Source of the DNA: Rossellomorea vietnamensis NBRC 101237
Lineage (GTDB): Bacteria; Bacillota; Bacilli; Bacillales; Bacillaceae_B
Length of the DNA: 64,000 nucleotides
Assembly (NCBI RefSeq): GCF_001591825.1
Contig: NZ_BCVQ01000007.1
Span: 62,001-126,000, forward strand
Direction: 5' to 3'
The notes beneath the pieces were generated by a model, which ran no database searches, had not been told where the DNA came from, and was given only the letters and a program-made list of their open reading frames with translations. Shown in pieces: positions 36,839-45,306 of the stretch (position 1 is the stretch's first letter; each line of letters opens with the position of its first letter). A program made the translations under genes and the position numbers.

Positions 36839-37882
36839 ATGGAAACAAACCCCTTTATAATAGACGAAGAAACTTTTCTACAACAGTATCTACCCGTCTT
36901 TGAAAAAAGGTACAGTGTTAAAAATATAAAACATCTTATTCAATTTTCTGTTTTTCTACCTTTTCAGTTACCCTTTCAAGACAACTCAATCATATCATTT
37001 TCCGAAAACGATTCAATTTTGTCTTTTACTCTAACAAATCATATAAACGAAAAAAAATACACGGGGGGGAGTTTGGTATCATCACATGAAATTGAATATT
37101 ATGAAACAAGAGTTGAAATGTCCTACTTTACAGCTAAAACTTATTATTATATGACTGAGAAAGTTTTATCCGAGATATTTAATACTTTATTGGAGGGGCT
37201 AAATGATCTTATTATTGCCTATTTAATAAAGAAAAAAGATAATGACGTCTATAAAATTTCAAAAGAAATGTTGGAGCCTATATGTGTTTTTAGAAAGGTA
37301 AATATTGAAGGAAATAGTTTCAAACATATTGAAAATGGGTTATTTACGTTGCACCTTAACATAGAACATAAGAAGGAACTTTTAGATTTTAATACCCAGA
37401 GCGAGGTAGCAGAGTATGCTGTTGTGGTAAAAGATAACATTAATCCTTTTATTCTTTCTCAAGAATTAATGTTAACTGCAAAGAGAAATTTCAAGCAAGG
37501 ATTCTATAAAGAAACAATAATAAATACTCAAACAAGCATTGAAACCTTCTTGAGGACTACAATGAGTGAATTTTTGAAAATTGAAGAATTAACATTAGAG
37601 GAGATTGAAAAATTCCAAGAAGACACTAACTTTATTACCATGGTGAAAAGAGAGTTTTCTAAGAGAATAGGAGGATCTTGGGATATTCAAAATATAAGAA
37701 ATGATGTTGGAAAGTGGTTTAAATACTGTTATATGATCAGGAACAGAATTATACATTCTGGATATAATCCTTCATTTGAGGAAGTAGATAATGCGTTAGA
37801 GGTCGCCCTAAGTCTCAGAGTTTTTGTCTATAATCGAATTTTAAAATCAAACAAGTACAAAGATATTTCCATATATCTATAA
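36839..37882 (+). CDS. protein with C-terminal HEPN-like domain, unknown role
   Basis: 347 residues, soluble. The C-terminal 120 residues are helical with ETIINTQTSIETFLRTTMSE and the sequence RNRIIH (Arg301 to His306), matching the R-x4-H motif of HEPN ribonuclease or nucleotide-binding domains (Apea-like). The N-terminal 210 residues are beta-rich and unrecognised. HEPN proteins are frequent toxins or abortive-infection factors, and this gene stands alone next to a tyrosine recombinase, so a defence role is plausible but inferred. ATG 36839 is 10 bases after GGAGG; ATG 36830 is too close to it. AT-rich, like acquired genes. Confidence 0.6.
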   Translation: METNPFIIDEETFLQQYLPVFEKRYSVKNIKHLIQFSVFLPFQLPFQDNSIISFSENDSILSFTLTNHINEKKYTGGSLVSSHEIEYYETRVEMSYFTAKTYYYMTEKVLSEIFNTLLEGLNDLIIAYLIKKKDNDVYKISKEMLEPICVFRKVNIEGNSFKHIENGLFTLHLNIEHKKELLDFNTQSEVAEYAVVVKDNINPFILSQELMLTAKRNFKQGFYKETIINTQTSIETFLRTTMSEFLKIEELTLEEIEKFQEDTNFITMVKREFSKRIGGSWDIQNIRNDVGKWFKYCYMIRNRIIHSGYNPSFEEVDNALEVALSLRVFVYNRILKSNKYKDISIYL

Positions 37883-38035
37883 TTTTCAACTTATATAACC
37901 ATGTTTTTCAAAATTGAGATATTCAATGCTTAATCCATAAAAGGGCAGTCTAACAGAATAAGCAGAAACTAAACAAGATTAACATTCGTCTATTATTTAA
38001 GAAGAATTTAATGTAGTAAAAGGGGTTGTGCTGCA

Positions 38036-38218
38036 ATGAGTACAAGAAAGGTAATAGTCGTTTTATTTATTATGAGTTTTATATTTTTTGTATTAGGTTT
38101 TGTTGGACCAAGTGGAAATCTTGATTTCGCTTTTTCCTTTCTAGGAGGCGGAGTTTTTGCTTTAGCATTAAAAGATTGGGGTTCAAAGGAAGGACGTAAA
38201 AGAGATACAGAGATTTGA
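38036..38218 (+). CDS. 60-residue two-helix membrane protein
   Basis: ATG 38036 behind AAAGGGG. Helices VIVVLFIMSFIFFVLGFV and FAFSFLGGGVFALAL, basic tail (KEGRKRDTEI). Family not recognised. A terminator follows about 90 bases later. Confidence 0.55.
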   Translation: MSTRKVIVVLFIMSFIFFVLGFVGPSGNLDFAFSFLGGGVFALALKDWGSKEGRKRDTEI

Positions 38219-38310
38219 ACATCTTCAGCTAAACCAGCTAATAGTTTGTCAACATTTTTCTATAAAAACTTAAAATAACTCATGTTATACTGAAAATATG
38301 CATGCCAAAT

Positions 38311-38347
38311 AACCTTCCACTTACCCTTGTTTGGAAGGTTTTGTCTT
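38311..38347 (+). terminator. intrinsic terminator
   Basis: AACCTTCCA (38311-38319) with TGGAAGGTT (38332-38340) and a T-rich tail, between the 60-residue gene and the IS110 element. Confidence 0.8.
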
Positions 38348-38366
38348 ATTTAGCTGGAAATCTTAA

Positions 38367-39605
38367 TTAGGCTATATCTTGGAAAGTGGTTCTGTTTTTT
38401 AATATGGCATAGATCCAATGTAAGAGCTTATTTACACAAGCAATGACGGCGACTTTATAAAGTTTTCCTTCCTCACGCTTCTTATCATAAAAAGCTCTCA
38501 ATCTCTTGTTTCTAGGGATGATTTCATCTGTTGTTTTTTTCTTGCGACAGTCACGAATACCAGAGCGAACAGCCATATATAAGGCGTGCCTTAATCTGCT
38601 TGAACCACGTTTTGTAATTCGAACGAGAGTAGCTTTAAACTTACCTGATTCAAACACTTCAGGATCAACCCCAGCGAACGCTACAAGCTTTTTAGGGTGA
38701 TTAAACCGGTCTATCTCACCAATTTCAGAAATGATCGTTGCCGCGATTTTTTCTCCGATACCAGGGATAGATTGGATAATCTTATATTCTTCAACTTCTT
38801 TTGCGAGAGCGTCTATCTCTGACTCCATCTTGGATAGATGCTCTTTGTATTGAAGAAGCATATCAATATACATACTTAGACTCAGTAAATGACTCTGATA
38901 AAGCGTCTTTTTAAATGGATTCCGCGCTGCAGCTTGCTTAAGATCTCGAGCTTTTTCTTCTGCCCATCTCTTAGAGCGACTCTTACAGAATTCCTTGATT
39001 TTATCGGCCAACATATCTTCACCAACAGCCAGAATATCTTCTGATGCGGGAAATTCCTTTAAAACAAGCAAAGACACAACGGAATGTAAATCACCAAAAA
39101 CCCCTTTATACTCAGGAAAGATTTGATCCAGCACTGCTTGGAATTGAAGCTTAGTTTGAACATATATCCCAGTAATATTTTCATGCTGTCGTGTGAGATT
39201 ACGCAGGTTCAAGAGCTGAATGCCGCGTCTTTCATAGGGTTCTAAATCCTCTTTGTAGTAAAGCTCACAGAGACGATAGGCATCGATGGCATCCGTTTTA
39301 ACTTTTCGTAAACTAGAGCTTTTAGCTCTGTGAGAAATCAACGGATTTACGATGATTAATAAATAGTTATGCTGCTCCAGATACTGAACCACTGGTGCGT
39401 GATAATGTCCTGTAGATGATTCTAAGATAACCGAAGGTTGGATACCGGTTTTGTCTTTGACACCTTCCAAAAACTCAAGTAACTTTCCTAGACCATTAAG
39501 ATCATGCTTAATACTAAAACTTTTACCGTAAGGTTTGCCCTTATCTAAAAAGGCCTGAACCTCACTTTCTCCTTTTGAAACATCCAGACCTATGACTGGA
39601 TTCAT
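38367..39605 (-). CDS. IS110-family transposase
   Basis: 412 residues. The N-terminal DEDD/RuvC-like domain has Asp in VIGLDVSKGES, Glu in SVILESSTGHYH and Asp residues in VKTDAIDAYRL. The C-terminal transposase_20 domain has IIQSIPGIGEKIAATIISEI and GVDPEVFESGKF with the serine-rich RITKRGSSRLRHAL that supplies the catalytic Ser. ATG 39605 follows GAGGAGGAG. IS110 elements are guided by a noncoding RNA from their flank; a matching structure lies just upstream at 39635-39792. Intact, probably an active element. Confidence 0.93.
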   Translation of the reverse strand: MNPVIGLDVSKGESEVQAFLDKGKPYGKSFSIKHDLNGLGKLLEFLEGVKDKTGIQPSVILESSTGHYHAPVVQYLEQHNYLLIIVNPLISHRAKSSSLRKVKTDAIDAYRLCELYYKEDLEPYERRGIQLLNLRNLTRQHENITGIYVQTKLQFQAVLDQIFPEYKGVFGDLHSVVSLLVLKEFPASEDILAVGEDMLADKIKEFCKSRSKRWAEEKARDLKQAAARNPFKKTLYQSHLLSLSMYIDMLLQYKEHLSKMESEIDALAKEVEEYKIIQSIPGIGEKIAATIISEIGEIDRFNHPKKLVAFAGVDPEVFESGKFKATLVRITKRGSSRLRHALYMAVRSGIRDCRKKKTTDEIIPRNKRLRAFYDKKREEGKLYKVAVIACVNKLLHWIYAILKNRTTFQDIA

Positions 39606-39634
39606 TCTCAATCTCCTCCTCAAATTCAACTTGC

Positions 39635-39792
39635 CAGTAGCCCCTATTTCCTCCTAGTAGTATCATAGCTTCGCTTGTTATACGAGATCTTTGTCCCAAC
39701 CAGCCTCAAACATGTTTCTACGAGTAGGGGGTGAACGGTTTAACTGACGGGATCTAAGTCCCATGGGCAGGGACGTTCTACCCTGGCTACTG
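39635..39792 (-). ncRNA. predicted IS110 bridge RNA (seekRNA) region
   Basis: The 185-base noncoding region upstream of the transposase is closed by exact complements CAGTAGCC (39635-39642) and GGCTACTG (39785-39792). Inside are hairpins GGGA-TCTAAG-TCCC (39749-39762) and GTCCC-N7-GGGAC (39758-39774), which are mutually exclusive. IS110 elements carry their bridge RNA here, with two loops that pair to target and donor. Loop assignment was not possible by eye. Confidence 0.6.
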
Positions 39793-39814
39793 TTATAATA
39801 AGACCATATAAAAA

Positions 39815-39852
39815 AAGGTCAACCAGAAATATCTAGAATTCTGGTCAACCTT
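39815..39852 (-). terminator. minus-strand terminator bordering the IS110 5' flank
   Basis: AAGGTCAACCAGAA (39815-39828) and TTCTGGTCAACCTT (39839-39852), a perfect 14-bp stem. Read leftward it ends in a T run (complement of 39811-39816). It may predate the element, since IS110 members often enter hairpins. Confidence 0.7.
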
Positions 39853-39892
39853 ATAATACGAAAGGGCAGGATAATGGAAGAAAAAATGAGGC

Positions 39893-40366
39893 GTGGTAAA
39901 AATTAAGAGACTATTTTTATTTCTAACAATTCTTGTGTTTATATTGTGTGGCTGTTCGAATAGTGAACAGGTTAAAGAAATAGAGAATAAAGATAAAGCG
40001 AGTTCATTATTTATTCAAAAAGTTGAAGACGATACATCTTCTGAAGAGTTGACGAAGGTAGTGAATGATAAGAAAAAAATAGAACAAGTTTTGGCTATGA
40101 TAGAAGGTCTTGAAGTCGAAAAAATCAGCTCGGAAGAAACAATGGAAAAGATGAAAGCTTCTAACACATATATGTTTGTATTTTCAGAAGGCAAGAATAT
40201 CGAATCGGGTAAACAAGCACCGTTCGCTTTTTATGCCCTGGAAAACGGAACCTTCATTTTTCCGTACACTGATTTTAATTCCCCACAAAAACCTCCTTTA
40301 ATTACAGTTAAAACGAAGGAGGGATTATTAGATGATATGAAGCAATTGTTTGAGCTTACATTTTAG
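39893..40366 (+). CDS. lipoprotein of unknown function
   Basis: 157 residues: a type II signal peptide with lipobox LCGC (Cys near residue 21), then a Glu/Lys-rich hydrophilic domain ending VKTKEGLLDDMKQLFELTF. The start GTG 39893 lies just downstream of GAGG; spacing is short, so the exact start is uncertain. Anchored on the outer face of the membrane. Followed by a family B stem-loop. Family not recognised. Confidence 0.65.
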   Translation: MVKIKRLFLFLTILVFILCGCSNSEQVKEIENKDKASSLFIQKVEDDTSSEELTKVVNDKKKIEQVLAMIEGLEVEKISSEETMEKMKASNTYMFVFSEGKNIESGKQAPFAFYALENGTFIFPYTDFNSPQKPPLITVKTKEGLLDDMKQLFELTF

Positions 40367-40380
40367 AACTTATTAAACAA

Positions 40381-40435
40381 AAGGGCAATAACTGAAGATC
40401 AGCTAATTGATCGCCGGCTACTGCCCTTCTTCAAG
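40381..40435 (+). repeat. dispersed stem-loop repeat family B (long form), copy 2; probable terminator
   Basis: AAGGGCAATAACTGAAGATC ... GGCTACTGCCCTTCTTCAA. The ends pair (AAGGGCA with TGCCCTT). It is 15 bases after the lipoprotein stop. The remaining 270 bases to the next gene show nothing. Confidence 0.7.
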
Positions 40436-40707
40436 TTTAGTTGAAATCAAAGCAGCGGCAAGGTAAAAGGCATCTTCTGTCCAAATAAATTGCAGATGAA
40501 AGGAAAAATAAATACTTTACACAAATCGCTACATCCTCAATATGTAATGAAAATTTACTCAAAGGAGCCACCGCTTTTACAATCACTACTGCTTTATTGT
40601 CTCGTTAAGTAAATTGTCACTATCTATTCCATATTAAGCAATAAAGCCAACGTTTGAATGAATCTTTTTTCTAATTTTGCTGATATTCTAGAACAAAGAC
40701 AACCCCT

Positions 40708-41505
40708 TTAAAAGATAGTCGGAATTAGCCCACCGTCCATACGGATTGGGGACCCTTTAAATGCCGATGCATAAGGGCTACAGACGAATGTAGTAAGTCT
40801 TCCTATTTCAGTAGGTCTGATAAATCTTTGTATCTCAGATTGAGGTAGGTTTGAAGTCATAAATTCCTTCTCTTTCTCTGAAAAGGTCATGTCTTTCCTA
40901 TCGTACATACCGTCGATGATTTGATGAACATTTTCAGAGAGGGTTGGTCCTGGCATGATCGTGTTAACCGTGACATCTTTCCCAACTGTTAATTTAGATA
41001 AGCTTTTTGACAATGATAAGAGCATTGATTTTGTCATACAATACTGAGGCATTTGTCCTGAAGGCATAACGGCTTCTTCACTTGCTATAAAGATAATCCG
41101 GCCAAACTCATTGTTCAACATTTTTGGGAGATAAAATTTAGATAAACCATTTGCAGCAAGAACATTGGTGCGGAAGTAGTTTTCCCATATTTCATCGTCT
41201 ACGTCCTCATATTGCATGATTTCATAGATACCCATATTGTTAACTAAAATATCAATGTCGGGATGCTTTTTGAATAAATTCTCTCGTTGTTCATTATCCA
41301 CAATATCGGCTGCAGCATTTTGAGGAGAGGTTGGAGGGAAATTTGATTTAATTTCATTTACAATGTTCTCTACCTCCTCATAATGACGGCCATTAATAAG
41401 GACATTAACCCCTTCATTTGCAAGTTCAATAGCAATTGCTTTGCCTATACCTTTAGTTGAACCTGTAACTAAAGCTGTTTTATTGGTTAGTCCCATTTCC
41501 ATCAT
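40708..41505 (-). CDS. short-chain dehydrogenase/reductase
   Basis: 265 residues, classical SDR: nucleotide-binding TGSTKGIGKAIA (14-25), NNMGIYE for the NNAG motif, Ser in FIASEEAVMPS and the active YxxxK in QYCMTKSMLL, ending in the DGG cofactor-side motif MDGGLIP. NAD(P)-dependent oxidoreductase, substrate unknown. ATG 41505 follows AAAGGAG. The neighbouring AraC-type gene on the same strand ends at 41540 and is a likely regulator. Intact. Confidence 0.9.
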   Translation of the reverse strand: MMEMGLTNKTALVTGSTKGIGKAIAIELANEGVNVLINGRHYEEVENIVNEIKSNFPPTSPQNAAADIVDNEQRENLFKKHPDIDILVNNMGIYEIMQYEDVDDEIWENYFRTNVLAANGLSKFYLPKMLNNEFGRIIFIASEEAVMPSGQMPQYCMTKSMLLSLSKSLSKLTVGKDVTVNTIMPGPTLSENVHQIIDGMYDRKDMTFSEKEKEFMTSNLPQSEIQRFIRPTEIGRLTTFVCSPYASAFKGSPIRMDGGLIPTIF

Positions 41506-41539
41506 GTATTTCTCCTTTTCGTTTTAGTTAAAAATAAGG

Positions 41540-42553
41540 TCAGTTTATAGAGTTAACACCTACATGTACAGTACGCCAATTGGAGGGCGTATCTCCCTCC
41601 CAAAGCCGAAAAGCGCGATAGAACGAGTTTTGATCCTCATAACCAATCAGGAAAGCCACTTCGCCTATATCAAGTGAAGGATCTGCTAAGTACTCCCGTG
41701 CCAGTTCTTGTCGGACTTGTGATAACAGCTGTTGAAAGCTCGTCCCTTCACCATGAAGACGGCGCTGCAAGGTTCGATTGCTCATTCCTAACTCAGCTGC
41801 GACAGTCTGGATGTTGGAAAGTCCTCCCGGCAGGCTACGTTTCGTAATCCACTTGACCCTCTCGATAATTGAGTGGCCAGGTTGCTGCTTATCAATGGAT
41901 TGGTCCAATGCGGGTGTCAGGATTTCAAGCAATTCTGCGTTATAAGAGACAAAAGGGCGGCGAAGGTCCTTTTTATGGAGCGTCAATCTGTTACGACTTC
42001 CACCGACTTGGACCTGGCACCCGAAGTAGGTTTCAAGCGACTGAACGTCGCCCATTAAAGGTGAAAATTCAACGGACTTCGCAGTCAACGGGTGGCCCGT
42101 TCCCCTTCGTCCCAACTCTAAAAGAAACGCAAGCGTAATCCCTACTAACATTGGCGGACCCGGTTGCTCTCTATTCAACCATCCGAGTTCAATCCTACAT
42201 TCGTCGTTTTCATCTGTGATACGTAAGCTTTCAGGGGGGCACAACCGTTTATACCGAATCATGCGTGTAAGTGCGTCGAGGTAGTCACGGGCGTGATAAG
42301 CTGCTAAAACAGTTGGTGGAAAATGAACTGTTTCGAATCCGGTCGTTAGCTTAATGATTCCTTTTGCAATGTCCCCTATGATATCGGAATACGCCTCCCA
42401 AATAGAGAAATATTGGGCCGTTGTGACCATTGGTTCATTCATAAGAGTGAGTGGAAGTCCAGCCCTTCGAACCACTTCATGGGGGGCAATCCCTAGTTGA
42501 CGCAATCCCGACCAAAATCCTGCCGGGAATTTAATAGAAGTATAAGCGGTCAT
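41540..42553 (-). CDS. AraC-type regulator with arabinose-binding-like sensor (OruR group)
   Basis: 337 residues: N-terminal Arabinose_bd-like domain (about 15-195) and C-terminal AraC helix-turn-helix (NIQTVAAELGMSNRTLQRRL; DIGEVAFLIGYEDQNSFYRA). The base composition is noticeably GC-richer than its neighbours, and the type is commoner in proteobacteria, so horizontal transfer is possible. It lies directly upstream of the SDR gene on the same strand (34-base gap) and probably regulates it. ATG 42553 follows GGGGAGAG. Intact. Confidence 0.85.
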   Translation of the reverse strand: MTAYTSIKFPAGFWSGLRQLGIAPHEVVRRAGLPLTLMNEPMVTTAQYFSIWEAYSDIIGDIAKGIIKLTTGFETVHFPPTVLAAYHARDYLDALTRMIRYKRLCPPESLRITDENDECRIELGWLNREQPGPPMLVGITLAFLLELGRRGTGHPLTAKSVEFSPLMGDVQSLETYFGCQVQVGGSRNRLTLHKKDLRRPFVSYNAELLEILTPALDQSIDKQQPGHSIIERVKWITKRSLPGGLSNIQTVAAELGMSNRTLQRRLHGEGTSFQQLLSQVRQELAREYLADPSLDIGEVAFLIGYEDQNSFYRAFRLWEGDTPSNWRTVHVGVNSIN

Positions 42554-42727
42554 ATATCATTCTCTCCCCTAGCTATCTATAGCTTGAATAGCTTTTATTG
42601 TGTCTACCCTGTTATTAAGATAGTTATCATATTACCAACCCAATGTTGTTTTGTAACTAGCAAAAGACGACATACAACTAACTGTTTGCGCCATACACCT
42701 TTTGTTGAAGTGAATAAACAGCAAATG

Positions 42728-42831
42728 TTAGTGGGAAGCTGCGCCCGTACTTCCTTCTATTGCAAAAATATTATCATTTCAGAGCCTCGACCTTCATTGG
42801 GACTGAGGCTCTTTCTTCTTGTTTCAGGCCA
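42728..42831 (+). pseudogene. 3'-end remnant of a second tyrosine recombinase, with its terminator
   Basis: Aligns with the last codons and terminator of the recombinase gene at 36619-36717: TTAGTGGGAAGCTGCG versus TTAGTGGAAAACTGCG, CTTCTATTG in both, then an almost identical hairpin (AGAGCCTC/GAGGCTCT) and CTTTCTTCTTGT. Only the end of the gene survives. The rest of 42554-42991 holds the divergent promoters of the flanking genes. Confidence 0.65.
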
Positions 42832-42991
42832 AGTCGTTGAATATTCTTTCCCCACTAAAGTAAAGAGAACTTAAAAACACTTACAAAATGGTTAAACGCA
42901 TAATAGGAAAATAAATGACAAAAGATAACCATTAAGACACACGTATAATTCAGGGGTTAAGATGTGAGGGACATGTGAGGAGGATTGAAGA

Positions 42992-43558
42992 ATGACAGTG
43001 AGAGAAGGAATACAACAAGCGAATAGAGCTACCGAACAGATAATCGAAGTAAATGATTTGATGACGGAAGCAGTAGTTCACTCCTTTATGTTTACATGGC
43101 AATGGTGGTTTGGAATCGGACTATTTATTATTCCTTGGATCCTTTGGTTTCTATTTAGAAATAAGGAAAGTACAGGCAGACTTCTTATTGGAGGGTTTGT
43201 AACCATCATTTTATCATTAGTAATTGACCTTATTGCCTTGTCTTATGGGTTGTGGTCATACCCCATGAAATTTTCACCTGTAGCTCCACTGTTATTTCTT
43301 CCCTATCATTTTTCATTAGCACCTGTTGCCATTATGTTTGCACTTCAAATAAAACCGAGAACCAATGCACTTATAAAAGGTTCAATATTTGCTGCCATTG
43401 GGGCTTTTATAGGTATGAATTTCTTTGCCATGATTGATTTTTACAATCCAAAAGGATGGTCAACCATTTATGACTTTTTTATTTATCTATTCCTTTTCTT
43501 TGTAGCGCATTGGTTCAGCAACATGGATAGTTTTAAAAAAATATCAGATCGCTCTTGA
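42992..43558 (+). CDS. CBO0543-type integral membrane protein
   Basis: 188 residues with five hydrophobic helices (WWFGIGLFIIPWILWFLF, LLIGGFVTIILSLVIDLIAL and so on) and the LPYHFSLAPVAIM segment typical of the CBO0543 family found in endospore formers. Function unknown. ATG 42992 follows GAGGAGG. Monocistronic, with a terminator right behind. Intact. Confidence 0.75.
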   Translation: MTVREGIQQANRATEQIIEVNDLMTEAVVHSFMFTWQWWFGIGLFIIPWILWFLFRNKESTGRLLIGGFVTIILSLVIDLIALSYGLWSYPMKFSPVAPLLFLPYHFSLAPVAIMFALQIKPRTNALIKGSIFAAIGAFIGMNFFAMIDFYNPKGWSTIYDFFIYLFLFFVAHWFSNMDSFKKISDRS

Positions 43559-43595
43559 GATAAGGAAGAGAGCCTATGATTTGTTCAAGTAACGG

Positions 43596-43624
43596 GCGCG
43601 ATTATTTACATCGCGCTCTTTTTT
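43596..43624 (+). terminator. intrinsic terminator
   Basis: GCGCGAT (43596-43602) with ATCGCGC (43610-43616) and a T run. The preceding TTGTTCAAGTAACGGG resembles family B repeats. Confidence 0.88.
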
Positions 43625-43843
43625 GACGGAGTAAAACCATTGTAAGAAGTAAAAATTTTTGGAATAATTGGTATTAAGTTAACGTGGGTTTTTTAGAAGC
43701 AGGTGGGTTGGGACTTATATTTAAGATAGATTAAGAAACCATCACAATTGAAATACGACAACATTATTTTATATGGAGTATGCCAAAGAAGATAAAGTAT
43801 TGAAAGTTAAGTAGAGGGACTTGAAAACCAGGGGGGACAAAGT

Positions 43844-44548
43844 TTGAAAACGATTGGACTTATAGGTGGAATGAGTTGGGAATCCTCAGTAAAGTATTAC
43901 AAAGTAATCAACGAAGAAGTAAAAGAAAGATTAGGAGGGTTACATTCAGCAAAGTGTCTATTATACAGCGTAGACTTTGAAGAGATTGAACGCTATCAAG
44001 CGGAAGGTGATTGGGAAAGTGCGGGTAGAGCATTAGGAGAAGTTGCCTCCTCTTTAGAAAAAGCAGGTGCAGAATTCATCGTCATTTGTACAAATACGAT
44101 GCATAAAGTCATTGATCATGTTGAGGCGCGAATCAACATTCCGGTACTACATATTGCAGATGCAACAGCAAATGAAATTCAAAGAGCCGATATGAAAACA
44201 GTTGGCTTACTTGGGACTGCATATACAATGGAGCAAGATTTCTATAAATCCCGGATTCAATCTAACGGGATTAACGTATTGGTTCCAGACAAAGAAGAAA
44301 GAAACACCATCAATAACGTTATTTTTGAAGAGTTGTGTTTAGGGAAAATGGAACAATCGTCTAAGGAGTACTTTAAGAGTGTGATTCAAAAATTAGTGGA
44401 TAGAGGAGCGGAAGGAGTCATCTTGGGATGTACAGAAATCGGATTGTTAATTAAACCGGATGATTCAGAAGTTCCATTGTTTGATACAACCGTTATTCAT
44501 GCAATTGAAGCTGTAAATACGGCTCTAAAATTAGAATATTTAAAGTAG
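43844..44548 (+). CDS. aspartate/glutamate racemase family protein
   Basis: 234 residues, the cofactor-independent two-cysteine racemase type: IGLIGGMSWESSVKYYK at the N-terminus, first catalytic Cys in FIVICTNTMHK, second in GVILGCTEIGLL. YgeA/RacD-like; amino-acid specificity (Asp, Glu or broad) not readable. TTG 43844 start behind GGGGGGAC. Single gene ending in a family B stem-loop. Intact. Confidence 0.88.
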   Translation: MKTIGLIGGMSWESSVKYYKVINEEVKERLGGLHSAKCLLYSVDFEEIERYQAEGDWESAGRALGEVASSLEKAGAEFIVICTNTMHKVIDHVEARINIPVLHIADATANEIQRADMKTVGLLGTAYTMEQDFYKSRIQSNGINVLVPDKEERNTINNVIFEELCLGKMEQSSKEYFKSVIQKLVDRGAEGVILGCTEIGLLIKPDDSEVPLFDTTVIHAIEAVNTALKLEYLK

Positions 44549-44600
44549 GGGGGCAATAATTGAAGATTTGTAAATTGATCCAACTACTGCACTTATTCAA
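44547..44600 (+). repeat. dispersed stem-loop repeat family B (long form), copy 3
   Basis: GGGGGGCAATAATTGAAG ... CAACTACTGCACTTATTCAA; starts at the racemase stop codon. Pairing is weaker than in the copies at 31027 and 40381. Confidence 0.6.
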
Positions 44601-44617
44601 TTAGTAAAAAAGGATAT

Positions 44618-45178
44618 GTGGAGGGGATTCTAATCGAAAACAGGAATAGTAGTCTCTCAAATGAAAAGTTATGGTTAAGGGATTTTACTATGAGTGATTG
44701 GATTGGTGTACATCAATACGCATCACAAGAGATCGTTTGTCAATATCAGCCTTGGGGACCGAATACAGAAAAAGACTCGCAGGATTTTGTAAATCAAGCG
44801 ATTAAAGATTCTACACAAAACCCAAGAACAAGGTTTGTTTTTGCCATTATCTATGATGAAATGTTGATTGGAGCTGGAGAGTTAAATATAAGGAGTTTTA
44901 CTAATAAAGTTGGAGAAATTGGCTATATTGTGAATCCAGATTATTGGGGAAAAGGGATAGCGACAGACGTTGCCACTCTATTAATTGATTTTGGATTTGG
45001 AGAACGTAAACTTCATCGTATATTTGCAACTTGTGACCCAAGGAACATAGGTTCATCAAAAGTGCTGGAGAAAGTTGGAATGACCAAAGAAGGTAGAATG
45101 CGTGAAGATTTGTTATTGAAAGATGGCAGGCGAGATTCATTACTATACAGTGTTTTGGAACACGAATGGAAATCGTAA
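44618..45178 (+). CDS. GNAT-family acetyltransferase (RimJ/RimL type)
   Basis: About 186 residues. Typical ribosomal-protein/amino-acid acetyltransferase layout: LRDFTMSDWIGVHQYAS, IGAGELNIRSF, EIGYIVNPDYWGKGIATDVA with the acetyl-CoA loop GKGIAT, then RIFATCDPRNIGSSKVLEKV. Substrate unknown. GTG 44618 overlaps the ribosome binding site GGAGGGG (44619-44625); ATC 44633 (reading IENRNSS) is better spaced, so a rare non-AUG start is possible. Terminator follows. Intact. Confidence 0.82.
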   Translation: MEGILIENRNSSLSNEKLWLRDFTMSDWIGVHQYASQEIVCQYQPWGPNTEKDSQDFVNQAIKDSTQNPRTRFVFAIIYDEMLIGAGELNIRSFTNKVGEIGYIVNPDYWGKGIATDVATLLIDFGFGERKLHRIFATCDPRNIGSSKVLEKVGMTKEGRMREDLLLKDGRRDSLLYSVLEHEWKS

Positions 45179-45197
45179 TAAGCTAACGGGGGCTACA

Positions 45198-45235
45198 GCT
45201 GAAGATCCATCGGACAGCTGATCTTTAGCGTTTTT
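45198..45235 (+). terminator. intrinsic terminator
   Basis: GCTGAAGATC (45198-45207) with GATCTTTAGC (45220-45229, one G-U) and five T. The preceding TAATAAGCTAACGGGGGC is family-B-like. Confidence 0.85.
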
Positions 45236-45306
45236 CTCTGTTCATTCAAGGTTGGCATAAGATTAAAATTGTAAGATGTTTACTCATTATATAGAGGTGG
45301 AATTGT

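Noticed and set aside
42497-42874. Plus-strand frame of 125 codons over the AraC gene start and the recombinase remnant
   Set aside because: Crosses two unrelated segments and a terminator; no ribosome binding site.
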